Shown piece after piece: positions 26,584 to 36,072 of a stretch of DNA of 64,000 nucleotides; the first letter of the stretch is position 1; every line of letters begins with the position of its first letter. Below the pieces are notes generated by a model. That model saw nothing but the letters and a program-made list of their open reading frames with translations. It was not told the origin of the DNA and did no database searches. The stretch is taken from NCBI RefSeq assembly GCF_937884665.1, contig NZ_CAKZYF010000210.1:1-64000 (forward strand). Reading direction: 5' to 3'. Origin of the DNA: an uncultured Allomuricauda sp. Its GTDB lineage: Bacteria > Bacteroidota > Bacteroidia > Flavobacteriales > Flavobacteriaceae. The translations under genes were made by a program, and so were the position numbers.

Positions 26584-27906
26584 TTAATTGGCATCTTTTT
26601 GTACGGGCAGATACTCCAATTCGACCCTTTGGTTCACTTTTAAATATTTTTTGGCTACGTTCCTGATTTCTTCCCTTGTTATGGACCGGTAAATATCAAT
26701 TTCCGTGTTGATAAGGTTCGTGTCCCCCTTCAATAAGTAGTTTTCTGAAAGGGAATTGGCGATGCCTTCAATACTACTGTTGGCGTTAACGAAGTTGTTT
26801 TCAAACTTGTTCTGTAATTTTTGATAGTCCCTTTCGGAAATCAAGTCCATTTGGACTTTTAGAATTTCCTCATCGATTTCCTTTTTTAAATCTTGGATGG
26901 TATTTTCTCCCACAGGAAGGGCGCCCACAATATAAGAGCTATAATCTTCGGCACTAATGGGCACCGAAAAAATTTGAAGTGCCATTTTTTTGTCGTCGAC
27001 CAATTTTTTGTATAGTTTGGAGCTTTCGCCATCACTTAGATATGTTGAAATCATATTGATAACATAGGCATCCCTTTCTGCTTGACCCGGGGTCCTATAC
27101 GCCAATAAAATGGCGGGGATTTGAATGTTCGGATCGTTGTAAGATGCTTGAACCGTAGTAGTAATGGGCTTTTCATCCACATTTACCCGTTGAATTTCGG
27201 CGCCTCTTGGAATGGGTCCAAAATAGTCCTCAATCATCTTTTTGGTCTTGGGAATATCTATATCGCCTGCTACCACCAACACCGCATTGTTGGGTACGTA
27301 GTAGGTTTTGCTGAATTTTTTAAAATCGTCCAAAGTGGCACTTGCAATGTGTTCCATGGAGCCGATAACCCCCCATCGGTAAGGATGATCCGTATATAGA
27401 TTTTTCAATAACTGTTCGAAAAACGCTCCATAGGGCGCATTGTCAAAACGCGATCTTCTCTCTTCTTGTACCACTTCTTTTTGGGTATCCACGCCAATTT
27501 GGCCGATTATGGGGTGCATCAAACGTTCCGATTCCAACCAAAGGCCGGTTTCCAGCTGATTGGAAGGAAATGTCTCGTAATAATAGGTTCTGTCTAAAAA
27601 GGTGTTTGCGTTTCCACTGCCCCCGCTTGAGGAGACAATCTTATCCCATTCCCCTCTTTCAATATTCTTGGTGCCTTCAAACAACAGATGCTCGAAGAAA
27701 TGTGCAAATCCTGTCTTTTGGGGGTCCTCATCCTTGGAGCCAACATGGTACATAACAGAGGTGTTGACCACTGGGGCGCCGTTATCTTGGTGCAGGATAA
27801 CATGAAGTCCGTTATCCAAATCATATTCTTCAAAGGTAACTTCCTGGGCAACAAGGAAGTTTGCCAATCCGAATACGAAAAGACTTAAAAATAGTGTTCT
27901 TTTCAT
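26584..27906 (-). CDS. M16 family zinc metallopeptidase, active subunit
   Basis: This 440-residue protein has a signal peptide (residues 1-20), the inverted zinc motif His69-x-x-Glu72-His73 in GFAHFFEHLLFEG, and the third ligand Glu near 148-149 (EVVQEERRSR). It degrades peptides in a closed chamber formed by two M16 domains. The stop is immediately followed by the inactive partner, so the two are likely cotranslated and form a heterodimer. An in-frame TTG six bases upstream is less likely than ATG 27906. Confidence 0.93.
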   Translation of the reverse strand: MKRTLFLSLFVFGLANFLVAQEVTFEEYDLDNGLHVILHQDNGAPVVNTSVMYHVGSKDEDPQKTGFAHFFEHLLFEGTKNIERGEWDKIVSSSGGSGNANTFLDRTYYYETFPSNQLETGLWLESERLMHPIIGQIGVDTQKEVVQEERRSRFDNAPYGAFFEQLLKNLYTDHPYRWGVIGSMEHIASATLDDFKKFSKTYYVPNNAVLVVAGDIDIPKTKKMIEDYFGPIPRGAEIQRVNVDEKPITTTVQASYNDPNIQIPAILLAYRTPGQAERDAYVINMISTYLSDGESSKLYKKLVDDKKMALQIFSVPISAEDYSSYIVGALPVGENTIQDLKKEIDEEILKVQMDLISERDYQKLQNKFENNFVNANSSIEGIANSLSENYLLKGDTNLINTEIDIYRSITREEIRNVAKKYLKVNQRVELEYLPVQKDAN

Positions 27907-28087
27907 TTTCAAAATTTAAGGGTTATAACAACATGATGGATTAGACTACTATTTATCCCGCATGTTACACGAATATAGGATTAAATCATAAGGAATTTGA
28001 TTTTTCGGTTTCTTAGTTTTTTCTGAAATACTTAAATAATTCCCAAACATTCAGTAAATTATAAATCCATCCAAGAAAAGTGACACA

Positions 28088-28546
28088 ATGAAAAATCTTA
28101 CCTTGCCCATTCGCTTCGGAATTGTTACGAGCGCGGTACTCATGGCGTATTTTTTGATTCTCTCCCTTTTGGGCAAGCACACGAATGTTTTTTACAGTCT
28201 GTTCAATGGTATTATCACCGGTTTTGGTATTTATGAGACCATTAAATACACCAAGATAAGAATGGGAAGAGATTTTACCTATGGGAAAGGTTTTACCGCC
28301 GGAGTCACTATGGGATTCGTGGCGACCTTGTTGTTCACCATTTTCTTCGCACTATATTCCACCGAACTGAATGCTTCATTTTTAAATGAGCTTTCTAAAG
28401 TATGGTCCAAAGATTATGCTAATTTTCAAGGAATCGTTTTTTTCACGGTGGCCATTATGGGATTCGCCACAACCTTGGTTCTCACCCTTTCTTTTATGCA
28501 GTTGTTCAAGACCTCCAACAACTTAAAAAAACAGAATCAATTATGA
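28088..28546 (+). CDS. DUF4199 family membrane protein
   Basis: This 152-residue protein has four hydrophobic helices (about 10-30, 35-52, 75-98 and 118-140) with the family features FGIVTSAVLMAYFL, YGKGFTAGVTMGF and a basic C-terminus. DUF4199 proteins are common in Bacteroidota inner membranes; their role is unknown. It stands alone between the M16 operon (divergent) and rplU, with no recognisable promoter box. Confidence 0.8.
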   Translation: MKNLTLPIRFGIVTSAVLMAYFLILSLLGKHTNVFYSLFNGIITGFGIYETIKYTKIRMGRDFTYGKGFTAGVTMGFVATLLFTIFFALYSTELNASFLNELSKVWSKDYANFQGIVFFTVAIMGFATTLVLTLSFMQLFKTSNNLKKQNQL

Positions 28547-28578
28547 TTCATTATACTTGTGGATTAAGGATTTAGCAG

Positions 28579-28616
28579 TATATTTGCAGCCGCTAAAATT
28601 GTGAAGCGAAACAATT
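28579..28616 (+). promoter_or_regulatory. Promoter and leader hairpin for rplU-rpmA
   Basis: TATATTTG (28579-28586) is an exact -7 element followed by CAGCCG, the same downstream bases as at atpD. A 6-bp stem AATTGT/ACAATT (28597-28602 with 28611-28616) around an 8-base loop lies in the 5' UTR. Confidence 0.65.
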
Positions 28617-28635
28617 AAATCTAATTAACGCAAAT

Positions 28636-29160
28636 ATGTACGCAATAGTAGAAATGGCAGGGCAGCAATTTAAAGTTGCAAAAGACCAAAAAGTGTACGT
28701 ACACCGTTTACAAGCAGAGGAAGGAAAAAAAGTGACGTTTGACAAAGTACTTCTTCTCGATGACAACGGGAACGTAACGGTTGGCGCCCCAGTCATAGAC
28801 GGTGCGGCAGTAGAAGCCAAAGTAGTAAAGCACCTGAAGGGGGACAAAGTAATCGTCTTTAAAAAGAAACGAAGAAAAGGGTACCGCAAAAAAAATGGCC
28901 ACAGACAATACCTAACTGAAATTGTAGTTGAAAGTATAGTGGCCAAGGGAGCGAGAAAAGCAGCTCCGGCAAAAGCAAAAGCCGAAAAACCGGCCGCTAA
29001 GAAAGAGACCGCCCCCAAAGTAGAGGCACCTAAAGTGGAGGCAACAGAAGATTTAGCATCAAAAACTGTTGCACAATTGAAGGAGATGGCGAAGAACAGA
29101 GAAATCAGCGGTTATTCATCCATGAAGAAAGCAGAGCTTATTGAAGCTTTGAGCAAATAA
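28636..29160 (+). CDS. rplU: 50S ribosomal protein bL21 with C-terminal SAP-like extension
   Basis: Residues 1-103 are a standard bL21 ([14 protein letters not shown], then [16 protein letters not shown]), which binds 23S rRNA. Typical bL21 is about 103 residues; here 71 more follow: an Ala/Lys/Pro linker (104-138) and a compact helical module (139-174, [15 protein letters not shown], then [10 protein letters not shown]) that resembles a SAP/Rho-N-terminal/HeH nucleic-acid-binding fold. Such tails are seen in other flavobacteria; their role is unknown. It is cotranscribed with rpmA. Confidence 0.95.
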   Translation: MYAIVEMAGQQFKVAKDQKVYVHRLQAEEGKKVTFDKVLLLDDNGNVTVGAPVIDGAAVEAKVVKHLKGDKVIVFKKKRRKGYRKKNGHRQYLTEIVVESIVAKGARKAAPAKAKAEKPAAKKETAPKVEAPKVEATEDLASKTVAQLKEMAKNREISGYSSMKKAELIEALSK

Positions 29161-29187
29161 GAAATTAGGAACTAAAAAAGAAACATC

Positions 29188-29448
29188 ATGGCACATAAAA
29201 AAGGTGTAGGTAGTTCAAAAAATGGTAGGGAATCGGAATCGAAACGCCTAGGCGTAAAGATATTCGGAGGACAAGCCGCCGTTGCCGGTAACATTATTGT
29301 TAGACAACGCGGAACAAAGCATAATCCGGGAGAAAACGTGTATGCGGGCAAAGACCATAGTCTCCATGCCAAGATTGACGGGATTGTCAGGTTTGAGAAG
29401 AAAGCAGGTGGCAAATCTTACGTATCTGTGGACCCGTTTGAAGCCTGA
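29188..29448 (+). CDS. rpmA: 50S ribosomal protein bL27
   Basis: This 86-residue protein begins [20 protein letters not shown], so the N-terminal tail that reaches the peptidyl-transferase centre is present without the cleavable Firmicutes leader. [13 protein letters not shown] is the conserved core. It follows rplU by 27 bases in the usual order and ends before a strong terminator. Confidence 0.97.
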   Translation: MAHKKGVGSSKNGRESESKRLGVKIFGGQAAVAGNIIVRQRGTKHNPGENVYAGKDHSLHAKIDGIVRFEKKAGGKSYVSVDPFEA

Positions 29449-29472
29449 CACAAACTTAAAGTTACCAAAAAG

Positions 29473-29495
29473 CCCCACTAAAAGTGGGGTTTTTT
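29473..29495 (+). terminator. Intrinsic terminator after rpmA
   Basis: A 7-bp stem CCCCACT/AGTGGGG with a 3-base loop is followed by six T residues. The next 170 bases (to 29666) hold nothing that I can recognise. Confidence 0.93.
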
Positions 29496-29666
29496 GTTTT
29501 AAATCAGTCGTTTATTGTTTGCCTTTACAGCTAATGCCGGGATACTTTGAGTGTTCCGAATCCTATTGATTGGATACGCCAAAATGCTTGTGACAACCTC
29601 CTCCACCCATTTATGTTATTCTTTTAGGGGCTTTGCTCACTATAATCCTCTAATCCAAAATAGGAT

Positions 29667-30206
29667 TTACTCTCCTAAAATATCTCGAATAATCTTTAGA
29701 TGGTGGTTCGTATGTATTTCGATGAACCTACGGGTTTGGTCCCTGTCCAAACTACCGAATACCGGATGTGCAAAATGCGCATTTTCGTCCAGGGTAGCTA
29801 TTAAATCCAAATTGACCTTTGTCCGCTCCAGTTGCCAATGCAGACTATCCAATAAAATGACGTTCGGAGGTTGCACACTGGCTGGAGATTGCGCTTCACC
29901 ACGTGGAATAAACCCAGTAGTATGAACGAGTATCCTCTGGAAGTTCATACTTGCTTTATATTCCTTTGGATCAGATGCTACCAAGGCGTCCGTTAGTCTG
30001 TTTATGGTTTTTAGGATGTGATCTAGATGCCAGGCCACATCTGCCTGGGATACCTCTTCATTTTTTAGGTCCCTTTCTTCAAAATAGTCCGCTACGGAAA
30101 TCAGTTGATCCTCCAGAAAATCAATATCACTTTCGCGATTGTTGCTAACCGATATTGCCGTGATCACAAGAACCAGAGCGGTGATGCCCCAAGAAAGTTG
30201 TTTCAT
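29667..30206 (-). CDS. DinB/DUF1569-like four-helix protein with N-terminal membrane anchor
   Basis: From ATG 30206 the protein has 179 residues: a hydrophobic segment (about 5-20) and then a DinB-like helical bundle with His residues in WHLDHIL, HPVFGSLD and EIHTNHHLKII, the three positions that usually bind metal in this superfamily. Members act as thiol-dependent transferases; the role here is unknown. The frame is open 39 codons further upstream, but an exact -7 element on the minus strand at 30234-30241 places the transcript start downstream of those codons, so the short form is preferred. Confidence 0.72.
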   Translation of the reverse strand: MKQLSWGITALVLVITAISVSNNRESDIDFLEDQLISVADYFEERDLKNEEVSQADVAWHLDHILKTINRLTDALVASDPKEYKASMNFQRILVHTTGFIPRGEAQSPASVQPPNVILLDSLHWQLERTKVNLDLIATLDENAHFAHPVFGSLDRDQTRRFIEIHTNHHLKIIRDILGE

Positions 30207-30233
30207 TTTACGAAGTTTTCCATCCCCACCAAA

Positions 30234-30241
30234 CAAAGTTA
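30234..30241 (-). promoter_or_regulatory. -7 promoter element for the DinB-like gene
   Basis: On the minus strand it reads TAACTTTG, an exact TAnnTTTG match, 27 bases from ATG 30206. Confidence 0.55.
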
Positions 30242-30356
30242 GGGGTGTTTTTCTCTTTTTCATAGGTTGGGCGAATTTCCTTTTGCCATCTTTTTGGGAA
30301 AAATTTGTTTTCTGGGTTCTCATTAGAGCTCATTTTGGTGCAAGTTGATAGTATTC

Positions 30357-32744
30357 TTAAAACTGGAATCGATATCCAAAGTCTGGGAAAAAACCGACCT
30401 GGTCCACTTGATTTACCTGATTGGTCAATCGATTGTACCGTTGGACAAATACATTTTCACGGTTGGTTACATTTTGAAGGTCCAAGTACAATTGGTGCGA
30501 ACGCTTCTTCCCTTTACTGTTCAACTTTACACCAAACTTGATATCCCATCGGAAATAGTCATCGTATTGTTGGCTGAATGCCAGATCTTCTTGAAGTATC
30601 TCAAAACCCGCCTGTTGGGAAGCTGTTAAATCTACCGGAGTAAAATATCTACCTCCCGCAAAGGCCGCCCTTGTATCAAAAAATAGAGTAGTTCTGCCCG
30701 AACCGCCTATACTGAACTCTCTCCCCGTCAGAAAATTGACTACATAACCGTTATTGAAAGGACTGTTTCGTTCTACTCCGTCGCTCCCTTCATATTTGCT
30801 TTCAAAAAAAGAAGCGGTCAAAAGGCCATAATATCCTTTGCTGAAAAACTTTTCCAACGTCAGCTCTACACCTTGATTGAATCCGGTCCCTTCATTGACC
30901 AGGGAAACCCTATCATTTTCGAACGCAAAATCCGCTCCTTCCGTCAAAGTAGAATAGCTGGAAGGGAAGGCTTCAACGCCGGCATTGGAGATATCTTGAT
31001 AATACACTTCCAGTTTTCCCCGCCAACTGGGTGCCAGTTTTATATCATAGCCTAAAACGAAATGGTTGCTTCGAACAAAATCCAACCCACGGTTACTTTG
31101 TAAGGTTTGACCGTCCGTTTCTTCATTTAAGAATAACAAGGGCAATGGAATGGGTTGGTGATGTAATCCATATCCAAAGCTCAAGCTTTGTTTATCATTG
31201 AGGTTGTAGTTCAGTCCACCGCGTGGTTCAATTACAAATTGATTATTTAAATTGCTGTACAATGAATGGATTCCAGCGTTTAAAGTAAGCGCTTCACTTA
31301 ATCGAAATTGTCCTTGCACGTAGGGTTGCCAAAGGCTGAAGGATTCATCAGTATCCCGGAAGGTTACCAAATCCCGATCTCCATCCCCGTTGAGGTCTTC
31401 CTGCTCTTCTCTGGTCCTTAAAAGGGATTCAATACCAAAAGTCTCTAAAAGTACTCCTGTTCGAAGTGTTATCCGGTTGCTAAGTTTTGAATTGAAAAGA
31501 GTTGAGATGCTCAATCGGGTTTCTGAATTGTCAGCTTCCGTAAAAAGAATGGATCTTTCCTGAGGGGTGTCTATATCAAAGAACCTATCAGCGGTAATAT
31601 CGTTCTGTGCCAATGAACCTGCAACTACTGTTTTAAGAAAGGAATTATCACCAATTTTAAGTCGGTGTTTCAAGCCAACCACACCAAATCGTGATTCTAC
31701 AAAGAGGTTTTCATCCTCTGCCGCAAAAAGATCATCTTCATCAATTTCATCTCCAAGAAAATCAATATCCGATGTACCCAAAATTCCGAAAACGGAAATG
31801 GTGCCCAGTTTACCCTTTCCAAAGTTCAAGTTGAAAGAGATATCTGTATAATTTGGGGTAGCCGCAGAACCTCCTCCTGCCCCGGCGCCCACCAATCCCA
31901 CAAACGAGTAGCGTGCGGCAAGCAAAAAAGAACCCCTGTTCTTGCCCATGGGTCCTTCCGCGGTGGCCTCAATTCCAGTAAATGCCCCAACCTGGGCGGT
32001 AAATTCATAATCTTCCACATTACCCGTCCTAAAACCCAAATCAAATACGCCACCAAGGGCATTGCCATACTCTGCGGGAAACGCCGAAGTAAAAAAATCT
32101 GAATCCTGTAACACATTGGAGTTTATTGCAGATACGGGTCCTCCCGTAGTTCCAAATGCTGAAAAATGATTGGGGTTTGGAATGGGTATTCCCTCCAATC
32201 GCCATAGGAGCCCGGTGGGAGAGTTACCTCGGATAACAATGTCATTTCTGCTGTCATCGGGTGAGGATACCCCGGCAAAGTTAGCGGCCAAACGTCCCAC
32301 ATCTCCCCGCCCACCTGAAAATCGGGTCACTTCCTCCAGTCCAAATTGCCGGGCGGAAACACTGGCCAGTTTGTTGCGGGGTTTGTCTTTGTTCACATTG
32401 TTGGTCAGAACAACTTCGTCCAACTGATTAAAAGATTCCTGTAGTTGGATGGTAACAAAATTGTCTTTTCCCGTGGTGACATCTATGTTGGGTAGGGTAA
32501 TACTCTCATAACCTATAAAGCTGACAAAAATAGTTTGTCTGCCGAGGGGTACATCGGTAATCACGAACCTACCGTCAAAGTCGGTGATGACCCCAGTGGC
32601 AACCTCCATGTTAAGGAGCTCGATGGTGGCTCCTTCAAGCGGATTTTCGGATTGTTTATCAATTACAGTTCCGCGTATGGTTCCGGTTTGTGAATAAGAA
32701 TGCCAACCCAATATTATACATATGCTCAATACAATTTTTTTCAT
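30357..32744 (-). CDS. TonB-dependent outer-membrane receptor
   Basis: This 795-residue protein has a signal peptide (MKKIVLSICIILGWHSYSQ), a carboxypeptidase-regulatory domain (about 22-105, ITDFDGRFVITDVPLG), a plug domain (about 120-240: IVIRGNSPTGLLWRLEGIPIPNP, FPAEYGNALGGVFDL) and a barrel ending in FGYRFQF. The plug with NPNHFSAFGTTGGPVSAIN is a subtype frequent in flavobacteria whose substrate is not known. It is divergent from the LytS/LytTR pair, which may control it; this is inference from position. A start seven codons upstream is possible but weakens the signal peptide. Confidence 0.9.
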   Translation of the reverse strand: MKKIVLSICIILGWHSYSQTGTIRGTVIDKQSENPLEGATIELLNMEVATGVITDFDGRFVITDVPLGRQTIFVSFIGYESITLPNIDVTTGKDNFVTIQLQESFNQLDEVVLTNNVNKDKPRNKLASVSARQFGLEEVTRFSGGRGDVGRLAANFAGVSSPDDSRNDIVIRGNSPTGLLWRLEGIPIPNPNHFSAFGTTGGPVSAINSNVLQDSDFFTSAFPAEYGNALGGVFDLGFRTGNVEDYEFTAQVGAFTGIEATAEGPMGKNRGSFLLAARYSFVGLVGAGAGGGSAATPNYTDISFNLNFGKGKLGTISVFGILGTSDIDFLGDEIDEDDLFAAEDENLFVESRFGVVGLKHRLKIGDNSFLKTVVAGSLAQNDITADRFFDIDTPQERSILFTEADNSETRLSISTLFNSKLSNRITLRTGVLLETFGIESLLRTREEQEDLNGDGDRDLVTFRDTDESFSLWQPYVQGQFRLSEALTLNAGIHSLYSNLNNQFVIEPRGGLNYNLNDKQSLSFGYGLHHQPIPLPLLFLNEETDGQTLQSNRGLDFVRSNHFVLGYDIKLAPSWRGKLEVYYQDISNAGVEAFPSSYSTLTEGADFAFENDRVSLVNEGTGFNQGVELTLEKFFSKGYYGLLTASFFESKYEGSDGVERNSPFNNGYVVNFLTGREFSIGGSGRTTLFFDTRAAFAGGRYFTPVDLTASQQAGFEILQEDLAFSQQYDDYFRWDIKFGVKLNSKGKKRSHQLYLDLQNVTNRENVFVQRYNRLTNQVNQVDQVGFFPDFGYRFQF

Positions 32745-32962
32745 GACGATGTTGTTTTCGGCCAAAGATTTTACAATTGGCAGGAAACCAAAGTGACACC
32801 ACGGTATTCCTGTCGAATTAAGGATTGAAGTGTGCCATGTTCCCTTGATTTGTTACCGTTTTATTCCGAACCCAAAAAATCGGTTCAAATGGAATTACAT
32901 CAGTTCAAAGATGGTTTTGGCATTTCAGCGGTGATGTTTTTAGTATATTGAGACGACTAGGA

Positions 32963-32970
32963 TACATTTG
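32963..32970 (+). promoter_or_regulatory. -7 promoter element for the LytS-like kinase
   Basis: TACATTTG is an exact match and its last G is also the first base of an upstream GTG. The start is therefore more likely ATG 32979, giving an almost leaderless mRNA. Confidence 0.6.
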
Positions 32971-32978
32971 TGATACGA

Positions 32979-34064
32979 ATGAAGAAGTTTTTTAAAATAC
33001 CAAGAGTACAAAAGTTTCTACTACGTTGGATGGTGGTCAATATAGTATTTCTTCTGATAAAAGCTTCGGTTGACCATGATGGAAAGGGGTTTGGAGGTTT
33101 TTTTGAACCTACTTCGATTTTTTACTACATCACGGCTTTTATGTTCTTCATGATTTCTTGGGAATACAATGACTATTTGATTTATAAACAGTTGAAATCT
33201 GGGGGTCTCAACTTAAAGAGCAGTTTGTTGATTTTTGGCAAAACCATGCTTGTTTTGGTCCCCTTGACAACCATGGTCTATTATTTGGCGCTTTTCCCCC
33301 TAAGAGATGTTTTTGGAATTGTTTGTGAGAACCCACCTTTGGAATTTCGGGCAAATATCTTTAGGGCGTGGCTCTTGGGCGTAGCGGTCATTTTTATAAA
33401 TCTGTTTTATTTTTCAATGAAACAAAGAGATCAGTTGACCAAGCAGATGAAGGATTTACGCCGCGAAATGATGGCTTCCCAGTACACCACGCTGAAAAAT
33501 CAGATAAGCCCGCATTTTTTATTCAATAGTTTGAACACCTTGACTTCTTTAATGTATGAAGATCGGGACCTGGCCTCTGATTTTGTAACCCGCTTGGCGT
33601 CAACGTATCGTTATATCCTGGACAATCGGGAGCAAGATCTTGTGAGTCTTCAAAAGGAAATCAATTTTTTGGATTCTTACATTTTTATGATGAATGTAAG
33701 GCATAAAAAGGCGGTCACTATTTCTATGGACATTACTATCGCCACGGCTTCCTATTACATACCTACATTGACCTTGCAGATGTTGGTGGAAAATGCATTG
33801 AAGCACAATCAGTATAGCAAGGAAAAACCACTGAACATCTCCATTTCAAATATTGGACAGGACGCCCTGGTGGTCCAAAATAACCTTCAGAAGAGGATGA
33901 ATCCCGAAGTAACTACCCAGATGGGTCTACAGAACATCAAAAAACGCTATGCCTATCATACGAATAAAACCGTCCTGATCAGGGAGGAAACCTCGTATTT
34001 TGAGGTAATCGTACCCCTTTTGGAAAGTACGGTTATGAAATCCAGTTTAAAAGCGATTTCCTGA
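32979..34064 (+). CDS. LytS-type sensor histidine kinase
   Basis: This 361-residue protein has four membrane helices in its first 140 residues with short loops, then the His_kinase (PF06580) domain: phosphoacceptor His179 in NQISPHFLFNSLNTL and an HATPase with LVENALKHN. There is no separate sensor domain, so it probably senses the membrane or a bound partner. It overlaps the LytTR regulator gene by one base (TGATG) and should phosphorylate it. GTG at 32970 is a less likely start. Confidence 0.9.
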   Translation: MKKFFKIPRVQKFLLRWMVVNIVFLLIKASVDHDGKGFGGFFEPTSIFYYITAFMFFMISWEYNDYLIYKQLKSGGLNLKSSLLIFGKTMLVLVPLTTMVYYLALFPLRDVFGIVCENPPLEFRANIFRAWLLGVAVIFINLFYFSMKQRDQLTKQMKDLRREMMASQYTTLKNQISPHFLFNSLNTLTSLMYEDRDLASDFVTRLASTYRYILDNREQDLVSLQKEINFLDSYIFMMNVRHKKAVTISMDITIATASYYIPTLTLQMLVENALKHNQYSKEKPLNISISNIGQDALVVQNNLQKRMNPEVTTQMGLQNIKKRYAYHTNKTVLIREETSYFEVIVPLLESTVMKSSLKAIS

Positions 34065-34819
34065 TGCAAGCAGTGATTATTGAGGATGAAGAATTTGCGG
34101 CAAAACGATTGGGTCGTTTGGTTCAGGAATTGGCCCCGGAAATTTCCATTGTTGCAGAATTGAATTCCGTGGAAAGTGGTTCCACTTGGTTCGGAAGCAA
34201 TACGTCGCCAGACCTTATTTTTTTGGACATACAATTAAATGATGGCTATGGTTTTGATATTCTGGATGGGTTGGAAGAACATCCTCCGGTCATCTTCACC
34301 ACAGCGTACAACGAGTTTGCCATTCGAGGATTTAAGTATAATGGGTTGGACTACTTGCTCAAACCCATTGTGAAGGAAGATTTAAAAAAAGCCTTGGAAA
34401 AGTTCCGAAAGAACATAACCCGAAATGGAAATGGAACAACGGAAAACCTGGAACACTTGAAACAGCTCTTCCATAAGGAATACAAACATAGGTTTATGGT
34501 AAAAGTGGGCAATATGTTCAAGTCATTCAATGTGGAGGATATCGCGTACTTCAAATCCCATGAGGGCCTTATTTATCTGTACACCCATTCTGGAAAATCT
34601 TATCCAATTGAATACACCATCGATCAACTGGAGAATATTTTGAATCCAATCCATTTCTTTCGAATCAACCGAAAATTCATGGTTTCCGTTCAGGCTGTTA
34701 CAGAAATTCATAGTTACTTCAACAGTCGGTTGCTGCTCAAAATACTTCCAAAGGAAGAGGAACAGGTCATTGTGTCCCGAGAGCGTACCACGAATTTTAA
34801 AAGATGGTTGGATATGTGA
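34064..34819 (+). CDS. LytTR-family response regulator
   Basis: This 251-residue protein has a receiver domain (1-120) with phosphoacceptor Asp55 (LIFLDIQLND), the switch Thr in TTAYNEFA and Lys in LLKPI, then a LytTR DNA-binding domain (about 145-250: FMVKVGNMFKSFNVEDIAYF, HFFRINRKFMVS). LytTR domains bind tandem direct repeats upstream of targets. It is coupled to the LytS-type kinase. The divergent TonB receptor is a plausible target. Confidence 0.92.
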   Translation: MQAVIIEDEEFAAKRLGRLVQELAPEISIVAELNSVESGSTWFGSNTSPDLIFLDIQLNDGYGFDILDGLEEHPPVIFTTAYNEFAIRGFKYNGLDYLLKPIVKEDLKKALEKFRKNITRNGNGTTENLEHLKQLFHKEYKHRFMVKVGNMFKSFNVEDIAYFKSHEGLIYLYTHSGKSYPIEYTIDQLENILNPIHFFRINRKFMVSVQAVTEIHSYFNSRLLLKILPKEEEQVIVSRERTTNFKRWLDM

Positions 34820-34880
34820 ATTTAGAAGTATCCTATGCGGTACTTCCAACATCATCTCAAAAATGACCGCAATCAATTCC

Positions 34881-35984
34881 TTACCAACGCTGATTCCGAA
34901 ATCCGTTGTTCTTCGCAAATTCTACAGTGGCCACCAGATAGTCTTCCAGATTGTATTTTGGAATGGGCAATATACTTTCCAAAAGGGTGGTATCCCATTC
35001 GCAAGGCCTTGATATTAAGTAAGGAGTAAGATGAACACCAATGGTCTCATAATAGAATTGCTCTAATTTGCTTTCAAATTCAGAAGCGGTATTTATCAAT
35101 TCCTGGGTCAACCTGAAATTTTTAAAGTTTACGGTCTCCAAAATTTTTACTATCCCATTAAATATGTTGGTCCCTTTGGAATTTACAATGTTCAGTTCTT
35201 GAATATCTGTGTCGAATACCTTGGCAATTACCTGGGCGACATAATCTGTTGGGATAATGTTGAGTTTGCTATCTTGATGCGCTTGAATCCTGACATGTTC
35301 AGAAGAAGGGCTTCTGTAAAAGAATTTCGCGAATAAATAAAAAACCATGTACTTGGAAATGAAAAAACTGGGACTCCCCATGATATTTCCACCTAGTACA
35401 CTCGGCCTTAGTATTTGAACAGAAATTTTGGCCTTGGCCCCTTCCCTGACCAAATACTTTTCGGCCGCATGTTTGGACGCCTCATAAAAATTGCGGTATT
35501 CGCTCTGCCCTGTATCCAGATAATTATTGCCCAAAAGGCCGTCCAGTTTACCAATGGAGAATGCAGTACTCACATAGATAAACTTGTATAGATAATCCTT
35601 GTATGCCACAAAAATGTCTTGGGTCAATGTCAGATTTTCGGCAAAGATTTCCGTTTTATTACTGGGGTCGGTCGAAAGATTTACAAATCCTGCAGAATGA
35701 ATAAAATAGTAACGGGTCCCTTTTTGGAGGAATACATCGGGTTGGAGCAAATGCTTTGCTTCAATAACCTCAATTTTTTGGAGAATGGTCTTTTTGTTTC
35801 TTTGAACAAAGACCGGGACAGAGATGCTGTTTAGCATATTCATCACCCGGGCATGCGCTGAAACCCGGTTCTTCTTTCTAACGATGACATATATTTTTTC
35901 TAGGGATTCTAGCCTGCTTTCAAGTAAGAAAAAGAGTAGTTGAGATCCTAAAGTGCCGGTGGCACCGGTTAAAACGATATGCAT
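34881..35984 (-). CDS. Extended SDR / thioester-reductase-like NAD(P)-binding protein
   Basis: This 367-residue protein has the Rossmann motif GATGTLG (residues 7-13) and the catalytic Tyr167-x-x-x-Lys171 pair (YEASK), with STAFSIGKLDG before it. The overall plan (FIHSAGFVNL, then a long C-terminal half) resembles NAD_binding_4 fatty-acyl/thioester reductases more than sugar epimerases, so reduction of a carrier- or CoA-bound acyl group is plausible. A phosphopantetheinyl transferase lies 1.5 kb away, but no carrier protein is seen. Substrate unknown. It stands downstream of ahcY behind a terminator. Confidence 0.75.
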   Translation of the reverse strand: MHIVLTGATGTLGSQLLFFLLESRLESLEKIYVIVRKKNRVSAHARVMNMLNSISVPVFVQRNKKTILQKIEVIEAKHLLQPDVFLQKGTRYYFIHSAGFVNLSTDPSNKTEIFAENLTLTQDIFVAYKDYLYKFIYVSTAFSIGKLDGLLGNNYLDTGQSEYRNFYEASKHAAEKYLVREGAKAKISVQILRPSVLGGNIMGSPSFFISKYMVFYLFAKFFYRSPSSEHVRIQAHQDSKLNIIPTDYVAQVIAKVFDTDIQELNIVNSKGTNIFNGIVKILETVNFKNFRLTQELINTASEFESKLEQFYYETIGVHLTPYLISRPCEWDTTLLESILPIPKYNLEDYLVATVEFAKNNGFRNQRW

Positions 35985-36020
35985 CTAACGTGGATTGATT
36001 TGTGAAAGCTCTAAAATAAG

Positions 36021-36045
36021 AAACCCTTGCGTTTTGCAAGGGTTT
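36021..36045 (-). terminator. Intrinsic terminator after ahcY
   Basis: A perfect 10-bp stem AAACCCTTGC/GCAAGGGTTT with a 5-base loop lies about 28 bases beyond the full-length ahcY stop on the minus strand, with T residues following on that strand. Its distance fits the full-length gene, not the truncated one. Confidence 0.8.
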
Positions 36046-36072
36046 TCGTTGTATAACAATGGTAATTAAAAT

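Noticed and set aside
29496-29666. Possible small gene between rpmA and the DinB-like gene
   Set aside because: Only short frames without conserved features are present; the gap is treated as non-coding.
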